Shown here one piece after another: positions 37,301 through 49,339 of a stretch of 64,000 nucleotides of DNA. Every line of letters begins with the position of its first letter. Position 1 is the stretch's first letter. The translations under genes were made by a program, and so were the position numbers. Source of the DNA: Chimonanthus salicifolius (Eukaryota > Streptophyta > Magnoliopsida > Laurales > Calycanthaceae); contig CM023539.1 in the NCBI GenBank assembly GCA_013350335.1, positions 33,776,631-33,840,630 of the forward strand. Reading direction: 5' to 3'. Below the pieces are notes generated by a model, which was not told the origin of the DNA, ran no database searches, and saw nothing but the letters and a program-made list of their open reading frames with translations.

Positions 37301-40300
37301 AAAAGGGTTTATAATAGGAAAATTTTTGAAAATAATAAAGCCTAATTAAAGTCAGCAGACTAACACAACTAAGACGTGCTTGTATCCACTATGCATAAAA
37401 GCTTATTGCACTTTGATAACCAGGAACTACAAAGCAAATGTTTGAAGATACAATGAATGATATATGTGTCAAAGAGTTTGACACAAATGCTTGAAAAATT
37501 TTAAAGACTGATTAAGGACGGACTTACTTGGCATGCTTTATTTTTAGCTCTGGTTTCTGCTGTGCTGGGAATATCATGGTTTGGTTTATTAAACCTTTTC
37601 TCACGACGTTCACATGAGCCCCATCCATCTGAGAACCTACCACCTCTGATAGAAAAACAACAGAATATAGTTATTAAAAATAAAAGAAAAGATGTCACCG
37701 CAATTGGCAAATTAGTTATTGAGAAGTTAATTGCAAGAACCCAATTACATACTGCATGTATGCCCGAACCACAAATTCTGCCCGTAGAACATTCCGGTTA
37801 TCGTCATATTCAATAGATTTGTCTTTTATTTCAAAGGAGAGGTTGAAGAAAAATGATATCTTCCTCCATCCTGATGAAGTAAATTAAACAAACACAATGA
37901 AAAAAATCTAAATGAATGTAAAGAGAGAACGTAACCAAAATGTTTAAAAGTATACCAGATTTCTTGATAAATGGATTTCCATGGATCATGGTATAGTCAG
38001 TTTTCTCCAGAATCTGCCCGTGAAGTCGAGAATTCAGGAGAAAAAAAATCATTGTCTTGGAAGAGACTGGTTTCTCAAATAAAGAAAAAAGACCAAAAAT
38101 AGGGGAACATCGTGAATTATGCATGCCAAAAAATGCCCTGTAAATCAATTAACTTAAGGATATTAATTGATGAAATTGGTAGAATAAATTCAGTGTTTCC
38201 CAAATATTATCTACAATTTTCAACTGAACAAGTTTCAATGTCTGTCTCATAAGTTTAGCATCACAAAGTTGGCGTATGATATAATTAGAAAACACCAAGA
38301 TATTGTTAAGTTCTTAATCTCAGAATACCCAAGAATAAACTACATCAGTGCATGCAATAAATAAATTGTTTGGAAATAATGAAAAACAAATCATTTAAGA
38401 TGAAGGAAAATGAAGTCACCAAATGTCAGTTTGTCGAGAAACTTTCACAAAAAATCCCAAATAAAATATCAAAAAGCTACTAAATAAATCATAATCATCT
38501 TTTTGCCCACTCCATCTATTTGAGTCCACTCTGTAAGATGTATATTTCCACTCAACCCTATAGCCAACCCTATAGCAATGTTCTTTGCTGCTTGACAATC
38601 TAACATTTTCTTCTTTTCTTTCACTTTTGAAAGGTCAATGTAAAGTTTTCTTTTCTAAATTCTAATTCTAGTATCCACATTCTCCTAATGCACAAAATGT
38701 AAAGCTGATTCAGGGTTGGAATTAAAGCACTTTCAAAAAAGTAGCATTCAAATTGCACGTTTCACCATTTCAATCAATGGTCATATGTCATAAATGAAAC
38801 AAAAGAGTTCATTTTCCATTCCATAAATTTAAACATGAAATTTCTGTTTTCATAATTGAATGTGGTTTCTTTCATTGATGATGAGATATTAACTTGTGAA
38901 AAAGAGAAAAGAAAAAAGAGGAATTGGGACGAGTTCCAAGAGCCATGGTCCATAAAGAAAAGCAATAGAAAGAGTCTCCAAGTCACCAAGTTACATAGCT
39001 CAGTAACCTTACAAGTTGAGTCCCTATTTCGGATTTCTAGACCATGATAACCTGGCAAAGTCTAACCCAACCCGATCTATTTAATAGTTGACCCGTACCA
39101 CCCTGATCTGTTTATAACTGGTTAAACCCAACTAGAACATAAAATAAATAGGTAGACCCGACTAACCAAATTATTGTCACATCTATATGCAACACATGCA
39201 ACTATATGAGGTCCACACCCATTTAGGGCTAGTCTTAATATGTCTCGCTAAAAAAGTCTCCTTAGCCACATAAATGGGTAAACATCACCCAAACCCAAAT
39301 TAAACATAAATCAGCTTAACCTGTTTAGCAAGACCCAAACCGAACCTGACAGAACCCATTGCCAGGTCTAAAATGATGATATTCAGAGGACCCTCTTGCA
39401 CGACAAGACCAATGAAATGAGAAAAGATGCAAGGAGAAAGCCATCGCTCTGTTGAAGCCTTTGGACTGATAGGACCTGCATATGTAAACTCAACCTGCCT
39501 AAGCCAACTATGCCAATCATAACTACCATAACTACCAGGTAAGGATTGCCTATCCATCATCCATCCAATCAAGTATTACATATCCTAACAATAGTATCTA
39601 CCCTGTCTCATCCACCTGCAGATCATTTTTCACTTGGTACTAGCATGATCTCATCCCAGAATCTGATGTCTCCTTTAAGGACTTGGAATTTAAAGTGCTC
39701 AACAGCCCAATGAATGTATGGCATTCATCTTTCAAAAACCATGTCTTCAACCACAATGAGATCACAACATTGACTACACTTCTCTAAAAACATTAAAAAA
39801 TATTGAGTACAAAGAAAACTGAAATATATAATAATATGATAGAATTCTCAACATTTACTTCATTCTGTTATCTCTAATGGTAATGTGATAATAAATTAGC
39901 GGTTGCAATATTTAGCACCTTCCAACTGTGTTATGGGCTCCTGTCAGTAGATGCTAAAATATATAGCTACACATTTTCATTCAAGAGGATAATATACATA
40001 TTGCGACCAAAACATTGAGAGGCATGACCGACATGCTACTCTAAGCTAGTCTACGCAACTCCAAAAACCACGTGCACATGAGATACTTGAGTAGACTCTA
40101 TAAAACCAAGGACTAAAACAGGGCCAACTCAATTTGAGAATTTTGATTCCTTGATGAGGGTATTGACACTAGCAAGAGGCATGATCCTTCATTCATACAT
40201 TTGGGGTGTGAGAATCTTGCCAGTAACACAAGTGATACGCTTATCACTTGAACAATTGAATTTATTCCTAAGTTACCCCAACCACCAGATATAAGATCAC

Positions 40301-43138
40301 GGGAAGTTTCTATAACCACTGGGTACAGCTTCCATGTTTTTTCGCTTCTTATGTAACATAAACAATCAACAAGACCTACACATATAAGGAGCACAATGGG
40401 CAACGGTTGCATAAATCACATGGTAAAATTCCTTCAGATTATAGGCATCTCTCTCAAATGAACAGTGTCAAGATCTACACTGAACAGCAAACTATAGCCA
40501 CAAGAAACTGACAATAATTCCAAAAATAATAATAAGAAAGCTGTTTCACTTCCAATCTTGTATCTACAAGGGCAAAATTATAGTAAAGAAAGTAGATGGC
40601 ATCTAGTTTGTTTGAATTTCTCATTCAATATTAAGAAGACCCAGCTGCATCTGGACGTCATAAATGGATGAGTTACAAATTATATGGTATACCACTAACA
40701 AATCAACTTCTCTTCACAAAGGTCTAAAGCCACGAGTGGAAGTCTTGAAAACAACATAAAGAGCAAATTATAGACAAACAGGAAGAAATAATATCCATAA
40801 AAATTATGTAGCCTTATAAGTATGTATGTTGACAAAAACATAAGATAAAAGAATAGATGGGTAGAAGACATATTAAATATTGAAAAATCGAAAACATAGG
40901 TGATAGGATATAGTTTGGTAGCTCTCCACTTTCCAGTGCCAAAGTGTGCTCAATCTCAGACCTGACAATTGGTCTAAAATATTTGGACAAGAACTAGACA
41001 GTTATAGGATCTGGGTTTACTTGACCCATCCCTCTAAAAGATCTTAAGCCACGTTTCCATGAATGAATGAGTAACTACAAATAGCCACCATGACAAAGAC
41101 ATTAAAAATATATTTTGGCTAAAATAGAACGAGCAAAATCTTTTTAAGAAAATGATAGGACCAATTTAGAGAGATACAAAGTTTAAGTTTGCAGTGAGAG
41201 AGATTAAGCAACATGCAAGAGGCTTCAGGTGCTTTGTTTCCATTCCAACATTGGAAAATGAATAATTTGATGTTTAGTGAAATCTGGTGGTAGCCTGAAG
41301 ATCCTTTATATCAAGAATGACCTGATTCAGCAATAACAATTTCATTGTCTCTGCAGACATCTTACGTCATCTTTGACCTTTGTGGCAAAACTTTCATGTA
41401 CATTTCTATTTGGTCTCTCCGTTCCAAGTTATATTGTTTTTGAACTAGTAAAGGATAATCACCCACAGAGTTATATTTCTTGTTCATTATTAATAAGTGC
41501 TCATTGTTAGAACTATAAGGTTGCAGGTTTAAGTCGTGTGAGCATCAAAGAGGCAATCAGACTAAAGAAATATTTGACAAATCCAACAATAAGTTCTGAC
41601 CTCAAATAAATGGCAATCATAATAATGTTTATGATGAATTTTATATTTCTTGCTAATAGTGAAAGAAAAAGCTTTACGTTCTGAAGCACATATAATTCAT
41701 GATCAACATCTGTAAACCCAGGCCAGACCATAATCTGTCTGCCTAGGTGGCAGGTCCCATCAGCAGGTGAAGATGGGCTTGCCCGTTGGAGATTTAAGAA
41801 GTATAAAAAGATGGAGTTTGGTTTTTCAAAATGGTGAGTTTTGGCAATCCACACATGGATTTCATATGGAGTTGTAATCTGTACCATGCCAAAGCCATTT
41901 AAAAAGGTGGATCTCACAATGTAGATGGCATGGCCCATAAGTCAAGGTGGACCAATCATCAGGTGGGCTACACTGCAATTTTGATGCACAAAGATTTTCT
42001 CTAATCAACTATCTTTCCCATAATGTATGACCCACCTGATGAGTGAACACCTATAATTTTAGCCAGGTCAATTTAACATTAGGGCACATTCTGTTTTAAT
42101 TCTTCAATAACTAGGTTGCAAACTTTGGATGGCTATGATATGCAACAAGTATGCCATATGAGCCCGTGTGGTTGGCAGCCACCTTGAATTGATTATAGGC
42201 ATGAGAAGTGTTCTCATCCACTCTATCATACATTTGATATGCAAGTGTCTTAAAAAACAATAAAACGCTTAAACATTCAATAATTCACTTTTAAGTCTAA
42301 ATTTCTCATTCTTAAAACTTTTTCATGACATCTGCTTAAAGCAGTTTGATGTGATGGTTCTACCAGATGTAAGAAAAATGCTTTGAATGAGTGGATGACA
42401 GAGTATCAACAATTCAATGAAAGAAATGGGGAAAAATCCAATGGAATATGAGTAAATGGTCCAAATCATCAAAATCATCAATCAATCAACACTAATCAGT
42501 TTTCATTCAAAAGGCAGACAGACATGATTCAAACTTTCCAAATGCAACCAAAACCAACAAATATCATTTTAAAACCAAGAACCAAAGTAAAAACATAAAC
42601 AAGAACTCATCCTTACCGCCATGGCAGCATTTTGGTACTGCTTGAACAATGATACCGACGGAAAACGCCCAGACAAGCTGTGCCCCATCGCCTGTCTCTC
42701 ATCGCTCTGCCGGAGACCATTGGGAGATGTTTCGATCACAGGGCTGGTGTGCTGCATTGAGAATCTTCCAGAACCCGGTAATGACAAATAAGCTGGAGGC
42801 GGGGTTGGTGGCGTCTGCTGCTGATGCTTGAAGACAATAATCCGTCCGTCATCTCCAAATCCAGGATCCATCCTCGCAATTTTCTGTGGTCTCCGATATG
42901 TAGATTGCTCTTGAAGGACTTCGCCGTCCGGAGAAGCGATCGCATCGTCATCTACAGAATACTTGGGGATAGGGACGGAATTCTGGAGAAAGGATTTCTT
43001 GGAAGAAAGGGACTTTCGAGATCGGGAGATGGAATGGGAGGCAGCGGCGGAGTCGATGACGGCCCACAGCTCGGCGTCATCGAGATCTTTATCGTCAACG
43101 GCGGAGAAAGGGATGGAAGAAGCAGAAGAAGAGGCCAT
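34331..43138 (-). CDS. gene B: conserved plant protein of unknown function, 5 exons
   Basis: Exons are 42617-43138, 37956-38013, 37753-37870, 37528-37645 and 34331-34384 (522, 58, 118, 118, 54 nt). All junctions are GT-AG and all phases agree, giving 870 nt and 289 residues. The N-terminus (1-174) is acidic then Ser/Pro/Gln-rich, probably disordered, with DDKDLDDAELWAVIDSAAAS. The C-terminal domain (about 175-285) starts ILEKTDYTMIHGNPFIKKSG. It contains SFEIKDKSIEYDDNRNVLRA, EFVVRAYMQGGRFSDGWGSC, IPSTAETRAKNKACQ and DLLGIGEYRPG. The last block, found only in a distant 18-codon exon, confirms the model. I recall close homologs across plants without a named function. The AETRAxNxA...GxGE pattern recalls some phage and prokaryotic proteins linked to DNA metabolism (inference). 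An E2F-type site lies upstream. Confidence 0.88.
35532..37224 (-). mobile_element. 5'-truncated L1-type LINE in intron 4 of gene B
   Basis: Flanked by a perfect 16-bp target duplication ATGTTTAATCAAGTTT at 35516-35531 and 37225-37240, with the A tail (T-run to 35537) directly at the 3' border, the hallmark of target-primed reverse transcription. Minus-strand pieces are, in order, a linker (SNGRLGIVSLETRNQ, KWSWRLGTEKEAFWH), a WVGSPPPRCALKGKILSRMV block and SGDELHCVW of the zf-RVT region. Then come SIWKERNSRIFENKAL and an RNase H start, LGTFNFNVNRVARGKLGSTG. Only the 3' third of ORF2 is present. It is sense to gene B. Confidence 0.92.
37528..37645 (-). CDS. gene B exon 4
   Basis: Acceptor TTCTATCAG, donor GTAAGTCC. 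Encodes GGRFSDGWGSCERREKRF through AETRAKNKACQ. Confidence 0.88.
37753..37870 (-). CDS. gene B exon 3
   Basis: Acceptor CTTCATCAG, donor GTATGTAA. Encodes WRKISFFFNLSFEIKDKSIE and on to EFVVRAYM; phases 1 and 2 at the ends match its neighbours. Confidence 0.88.
37956..38013 (-). CDS. gene B exon 2
   Basis: Acceptor ACGGGCAG, donor GTATAC. 58 nt encoding ILEKTDYTMIHGNPFIKKS plus one base. Confidence 0.85.
38014..42616. other. intron 1 of gene B
   Basis: 4603-bp intron. At 39050-39370 the ends ACCTGGCAAAG and CCATTGCCAGGTCTA are inverted and enclose GACCCAACC-type words, suggesting a hAT-like MITE. At 41840-42045, AGGTGGGCTACACT and GACCCACCTGATGAG form another loose inverted pair. No exon of another gene was found. 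Confidence 0.5.
39050..39370. mobile_element. possible hAT-like MITE
   Basis: The right end TTGCCAGGTCTA is the inverted form of the TAGACCTGGCAA start common in hAT-like MITEs; the left end CCTGGCAAAG pairs with it. The interior is GACCC/GGTTAA-rich. No 8-bp target duplication could be confirmed. Confidence 0.35.
42617..43138 (-). CDS. gene B exon 1
   Basis: Starts MASSSASSIPFSAVDDKDLD and ends NAAMA at donor GTAAGG, exactly 174 codons. The ATG is the first in the open frame. The leader upstream is purine/pyrimidine-biased. Confidence 0.88.
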
Positions 43139-43197
43139 GTACGGAACTAGGGTTTAAGAAAGAGGGTCAGAGAAGACAAGAGGAAGAAGAAAGAATC

Positions 43198-43205
43198 TTT
43201 CCCGC
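43198..43205. promoter_or_regulatory. E2F-type site upstream of gene B
   Basis: TTTCCCGC, a perfect match to the plant E2F consensus TTTSSCGC, 60 bp upstream of the gene B ATG. A weaker GGGGCGGGAT lies near 43275. In plants such sites mark S-phase and DNA-repair genes. Confidence 0.5.
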
Positions 43206-43719
43206 CCTTGAATTTGAATTTAAATGGGAATAATGGGAAAGGACAGAGAAATAAGAGTTATTACAAGATCGTCGAGTTGGGGCGGGATGTCCTAAATCAA
43301 AATCTCTCTGTATTTAATCTAAATTTTTAAAGCATCTTATAATAAAATTAAAATTAATTATTAATCAATAGATCTAAATATATTAAAATTTATCATTATT
43401 TCATTATTAATTTTAACTTTCTAAATGTAATGACTAAAATATTGTTTGATCTAACATTTAATTTTATGATAAGGTAGAACTCTAGATGTAATAAGATAAA
43501 GCCCATTTATTCAAACAATATTATATATTAAAAAATAATTTTAGAACATCAAGTAATTTGCTCAAATAATATAATTTTGTCCTTTTTGCATTTACTAGTT
43601 GGGGTCATCATCTTTTAGTCAATATAAGGGCAGATTAGAGAGACTAATAAGAAGAATACATAATTTATTATTGAATAAGCTACACATGATTTAGATTAGA
43701 TGAGATTGAATAAAAGAAT

Positions 43720-44025
43720 GGCTTGGCATTTAGACACCTCCGATTTTTGTTAGCAGACACCACATTTCCATTTTCGAGTGGAAATTACGTTTCTGCCCTT
43801 CCGCGTGAAATCAACCAATCGAACCTGCAACGCATTTTCGCTTCGATCGATCGATCTGAGGTGTGTAGAATCATGCGATTGATCTATGGAATCGTGCGAT
43901 TGGTCCCATGATTTCTCCTCTTGAGTAAATCGTGCGATTGATCCCAGTTTATTAAAAGGACTAATGTGTAGAATCGTGCGATCCATGGGATCGTGCGATT
44001 GATCGTGCCAAGACTCACCCACTTC
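43720..44025. repeat. left TIR of the MULE
   Basis: Complementary to 44700-44905 apart from an extra ~100 bp that duplicates the TGTAGAATCGTGCGAT segment. Confidence 0.8.
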
Positions 44026-44234
44026 AACCGTCGAGAGAGAGGACGCTCGCAGCTTCCCTCTTTGGCGTTGCAGACGAGAGAATCATGAAACTACGCAAGG
44101 ATCCCACCATTCACAATTGCTTGTGATTTTGGTAGAAAAATAGAGGCGGAATTTGAAAAGAAAAAAAAAAGATGAAGAAGAGAAGGTCTGAAAGGAAAGG
44201 CAGACAGACAGAATAGAGAGACAGAGATTGCAAG

Positions 44235-44630
44235 GTGGTGGTGGTGGTGGCGTTCTTGTTTTTTCTTTTCTTTCATCTATCCGGCACACGGCCAGGAATA
44301 CGTTCTCAAAGGATCGGAGCTTCTAGAAGCTTTTCCGAGATCCAGAGCTCAAGAACGGTTTCTTCTGGAAAATCACTGGAAATCGCGAAATCGATAGAAA
44401 GTCCGGCGAAATTTCCAGCTCTGAGGGGGAGAAATATGTCATGGAGTGCGCTCGAAACTCTAGAATCATTGATGAAAGCAGAGGGTCGTGTGATCAACAG
44501 CGGGATTTGGGCCGAGGAAGGGGAGATCTGCGAGGCTAGAGATCGGACGGCTGCTAATAATCATCATGGCGGGAAGATTAGGCCTTCAATGGTTCTGATG
44601 CAGCTGATTTCCTATATTCGATTTCTGTGA
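44235..44630 (+). other. open frame in the MULE core, unassigned
   Basis: 131 codons with a GC content above its surroundings. It includes MSWSALETLESLMKAEGRV and GIWAEEGEICEARD. I recognise no family. It may be a captured host fragment or chance; the hydrophobic start is encoded by a GTG-repeat tract. Confidence 0.3.
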
Positions 44631-44699
44631 GAGAGCATGGAATCAATGCCAGAGGGGGCGGAAGTGTGTGAGTTGCATCGGCAAACGAATTCAAGAATC

Positions 44700-44905
44700 G
44701 AAGCGGGTGAGCCTTGGCACGATCAATCGCACGATCCCATGGATCAATTGCACGATTCTACACGTCTCAGATCAATCGATCGAAGCGAAAATGCGTTGCA
44801 GGTTCGATCAGTCGATTTCACGAGGAAGGGCAGAAACGTAATTTTCACTCAGAAATGGAAATGCGGTGTCTGCTAACAGAAATCGGGGTGTCTAAATGCC
44901 GAGCC
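44700..44905. repeat. right TIR of the MULE
   Basis: Inverted counterpart of the left TIR, from GAAGCGGGTGAGCC to the terminal ATGCCGAGCC. Confidence 0.8.
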
Positions 44906-45835
44906 TAAAAGAATTTGTTGATGATTTTATTCAAAGGAAACTCTTCAATCTAATCATTATAATTTTATGAAATGAATTATAAAAAATTAATAACTGAAAC
45001 TAATTTGTTCAACTTTTAACTCATTTATTAAATGTTTGACCTAACTCAACTCCCACCTAATGCAAACCAGTTATTATATTAATTGACCCAACTAAAAGTT
45101 GTTAATTTGTTAAATTGGTTGGCCAATTTCAAATTATTCTAAATGGGTTATTGTTTCAGCTATCTCATTTATTAAATAATTTAACCTAACTCAAATTTGT
45201 CCTATTTAGTCCATTTATTAAATAGTGGACCAATCAATTCCAACCAATTTATTAAATAAATTCCAACCAAGTTCTATTGGGAGCTAGAACAACACAATTG
45301 ACCATAGAGGAGGAGGCAAGAGGGGGGGGGAGGGTTAATAGGTCAATCTAAAATCGTTGGTTCTTTATAAAATTACTTCATTGATTTGTTTAAGTTCAGC
45401 GGATATAACAATCAAGTGACTGTGTGTTAGGAAATGTGATTAAACAATCAACACAAGAAAATAGCTCTAACACCACAAACATAAGGAAACAAGATATATA
45501 GTGGTTCAGTTCGCCAACCTACATCCACTGTTAGGACTCGCTCAACCTTGAGTTATCACCAAATTCACTAAGTGGGGACTTACACCCTCACAATTAGAGT
45601 AAGAATTCTACATCACTCAATCAGCTATAAATTTCACACACCACTGTAGAATAGGAATTCCAGCTATCCAATTGGTTGGAAATTCCACCCACTACTCTGC
45701 TAGAGACGACGCTCTAAAGCTTTTTACAGTGGTTCCAGAGCCAATCCTCCTTATTTCACTTTCGGGACAAAAGTTTTAAAAACAAAATTAAAACCAAGAA
45801 GCACTTACCTTTGAAGCTCTTTCTCGCTGATGTGT

Positions 45836-48800
45836 TGTAATGCCCCGACCCGAAAGTGGGCTTAGAACGTCACTGATTTTTTTTTTTAAACTAATCTCAG
45901 GATTCTAACTAGGCCAGATCAAAGGTTAAGCCCAAAACAAAAGCCACATGAGCCCAACAGGTGGACTCAAACATATGCCATAAGCCTACCCACAATAATC
46001 ACATATCACAAAAAAATACATATTTCCATCTACGAAAGATTATTAAATCATAACTAGAGTAGCTACGGAACACATTGCGGTTTAATACATCACATCAACA
46101 CAAACTAAGTACTACACACAATACTTTACAAAAATATATGGTTCAAGAAACCAAAAGACAAAAATAGCGGAATTCCTCTCAGTGGGAATCCCGAGGCAAC
46201 GCAGTAGCTTATCTATCCTAAGCTTCATACGGAGGGTTCTCCTCATCGGGCACATCTCTTGAAATGTGAGTGGTGTGAGCTAACTAGCCCAGTAAAGGAA
46301 ATATAACAATGCAGTCTAATGAAAAATCAGGTTAGTTAAATAATCAACATTTGTAATATGACATCTCATGCTTATTAATAAAAATCTCAACATCATTCCA
46401 TCACTGCTGTCATCCATCGTAACACCTACATACTACGCTGAGACCATTGCATTAAGTCCCGACACGGTCAAAATACATCCTTACAAGTACATTTTCGACC
46501 CTCACATGACCGGTACTGACACTCCCCAAGTCAGCAACTGTCGACACCCCTAGTCCAGTAGACGTAAACCAACACACACATGGCTGATAATGGTTCAAAA
46601 GTCAAGACGTGGAAGCAGTATTACATAACTCATAATCAACATCATCATATATAATCATCATAAGCACTTCTTACAATAGTGCATCATGTCTAGGCACATG
46701 GGTGGGTTCATCAACTAAAACCACTCATTGCTCAATATCCATCTTATTAAACCTGATTTACACCTACTGCAAAGTTAAGTCCCCTCACCGAAATTGTGTA
46801 ATCTTGAAGTCTCTGTCAACATGCAAACAAGTGTGCAATCAATAATTGGTCAACATCCATAACATACAAAGAAATACATACTCGTAGTATTTCAAAACCA
46901 TACTGTTTTTTTCTAAAAATCTCCAGGGTAAATGGAACTGAGTCTCCTACTTGGTTTTTAACCATTTTAAATTACAATAATCCACAATATAATAATAAAT
47001 AGATGCTCTGACCAATTCTCATATTGTCTTCTGGGGAAGAACAGATTGACGTATTAAGTTAGGTTTAGATGTACAAGGGGCTCAGGCCACTTCTCATATT
47101 GTCTTCTAGGTATGACCAGATTGGCTTATTGAGTTAGGCCTAGAGGTTACTCAGTGCCCGACAGATATAGCTTCAGCCTGCAAGTGAAGTCACTCAGTGC
47201 CCGACAGATAGTGTCGGCCTAGAAGTGAATACAATAAGTAATGCACTATAGTAATAAGAGAAGAAGGGGTTAGTACAATTTTATTTATCAAAGGGGGTAT
47301 AAACATCACATGAAAACCTAGGATCTAACACATGCACCTCAAATCAAACCAAGATTCAACATTCAAAAACTGGGTTCGTCGGAACCAGGTACTATGGCTT
47401 CGGACCGTCCGAGCCACGGCCTAAACCGGTCCACAGAGCCTCGGAACAAGGCTCTGCCCTTCGGAACTTCCGAGAGTGTTTCCGAACGAAAAACAAAAAA
47501 CAATGAGTCTGGTGTGCCTCGAAACTTGCCGAGGGTAGCTCGGAACTTCCAAAGGAGTTCGGTCTTTCCGAATAGGCTCGGAACGTCTTGGCAGCATAGG
47601 CGGGAAACGGTTAGCCTCTGGACACTTCGAAACCCCGAACTGAAGTTCGGAACTTCCAGAGGTCTGACCTCGGAACTTCCGAAACCCAACTCTCGGAACT
47701 TCAGAGAGTCGTCTTCCTCCTCTGTCTGCAACAGCAAACAGTGACACCGAGCGGTAGAATGAAATACGAATCTAGAAACAGTGGGTTTTCTGGATTCGAT
47801 TTTCACATCCAACCGGTCAGATGGACTCCTCAGTGAGTCCTCTTACCATAGGGAATAGTTGGAAGCTTTAACATTGATTAAGCCATCGAATTTAAACACC
47901 AAGACCAAATTGACACAAGAATATCCATGTTTTTCTTTAAACTTGAAATCGATGTTACACACTCAAAACTCAGTTAAATTTATTTTTTTCTTGATTCTAA
48001 ACCAGTTAAAATTTGAAAAGGAACACAGTGGTTATCTTTACTTCAGTTCCTAGGTTGAAAATCCAAACTTTTGAAAATCTTCCCTTCAAGGTTACGGTCA
48101 ATCGAAATTTGAAAAACAGAGACAGAGGGAGAAAGTGATCCGTCTGGTTCTCAGATGGATTCACTGGAGAGGGAGGTAAAACCAGCTGGGGGAAGCTGAG
48201 TTTTATAGAGGTATCTAGGCAATGGGTGGAGGCCATGACGGCGCTGCATGCAGCGGCTGGCCATCGCCCGACACAGTAACGGTCAGTAAACACTGTTGTT
48301 TGCAGATAAGTCCCTCCTGCTTAGTTTTGGTTTTTGCAAATGGGTTCAGTTTTGATAAAAATCAGTTTTTAACTAAAATATAGTTTAAAAACCCTAATTA
48401 ATTTAATCCAACTTGACAGATAAGTTGGGTTTTAAAAACTCTAATCACTATAAAAATTTGGAGATTTAATTTTCACTAAAAACCATAGATCTAAACAAAA
48501 ATCATAATTTGACACTATTTACTTAATTTAATTTGTGTTAAATAAAATGAATTAAAATCTTCATTTTAGGGGATTGAAGAAATAAATTAGACTATACTAA
48601 AATGGTCTAAAATAAAATGCTTGTCTCAAAATTTTTTTATTTCTGAAATCATTTAAAAATATTTATTTCCCCTTCTCAAGGTCTTTTCGGGCAGTTTTAA
48701 ATATCATTTTTTGAAAATAATTGAAAATCGCATTCAAAAATCAAAATCTTTGATTAAGGAAAACTCATACCAATCAAAACAATCAGGCAATGGCATAAAT

Positions 48801-48991
48801 AATAAAATAATATCGAAGAATAGAAAATTACCATTTTGCCCTTCCAACTAGACAAGCTGGATCACTGAGCTTTTGCTCTAATTGGGCCGAACCTGGGCTT
48901 TTCTCAAAGCCGTAACCCTAATATTCTAGATTAATCGGTTAAGGTGTGATTTATCATACGGATTACGCCTAATTTGGGTCAGAGTATTACA
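45836..48991 (+). mobile_element. solo LTR, large-LTR family A, inside family B copy 1
   Basis: Begins TGTAATGCCCCGACCCG and ends GGGTCAGAGTATTACA, 3156 bp. Flanks TGTGT (45831-45835) and TATGT (48992-48996) differ by one base and are the likely target duplication. End sequences, a poly-T tract about 45 bp in and paired TTGTCTTCT words tie it to 17368-26317. No coding sequence. Confidence 0.7.
47370..47715. repeat. array of imperfect TTCGGAACTTCCGAA palindromes
   Basis: About ten partial or full copies of the dyad TTCGGAACTTCCGA at irregular spacing, for example at 47459, 47538, 47668 and 47689, within the family A LTR. Open frames on both strands here are by-products of the GC-rich repeats. 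Confidence 0.65.
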
Positions 48992-49339
48992 TATGTGCTT
49001 TTTAAAGATCCCACACAATGTCTGTTGATGCTCCTCCTTGTAGCCGTCGTAGGGCAATCACAATCTCAGGGTGGCAAGGAAACTGGTTTTACCAAAGGTT
49101 TCCTAGTTTATCTCTTTTCTTTCATCATCTCTTTCTCACTTTCAACTCAATCAATAGATTGGTTGTTTATGATTTTACTTTCCTCCTCTCTTTCTCACTT
49201 CCAAACTCAATTAATAGATTGGTTGTTTATGACTCTCAGTACAAGAGTGTTGATCGTTCCTTAGAGTGTATCGCTCTTCTCAGCTCAATGAAGATAGTAA
49301 AACGATCACACAACACTCATATTTATAGAGGAGTTTGAA

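Larger units (their letters stand above)
43720..44905. mobile_element. non-autonomous Mutator-like element (Pack-MULE candidate)
   Basis: A perfect 9-bp target duplication TAAAAGAAT (43711-43719 and 44906-44914) flanks long inverted repeats. The left TIR is about 43720-44025 and the right 44700-44905, with matching ends GGCTTGGCATTTAGACACC and GGCTCGGCATTTAGACACC (complement). The 9-bp duplication and ~200-bp TIRs are typical of MULEs. The left TIR is longer because of a partial internal duplication of words like GAATCGTGCGAT. No transposase is present. The ~670-bp core is GC-richer with a 131-codon open frame (44235-44630, plus) that I cannot assign. Confidence 0.88.

Noticed and set aside
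41506..41570. Box-B-like GGTTTAAGTC as a tRNA gene or SINE
   Set aside because: No box A at the right distance, no cloverleaf and no A tail.
41513..41938. 141-codon minus-strand frame in gene B intron 1
   Set aside because: It spans decayed repeat words, has no conserved motif and no compatible splice phase with gene B.
42824..43150. 108-codon plus-strand frame opposite gene B exon 1
   Set aside because: Shadow of the real exon on the other strand.
47363..47812. 149-codon minus-strand frame and 116-codon plus-strand frame
   Set aside because: Open on both strands because the palindrome array is GC-rich and stop-poor; not a gene.
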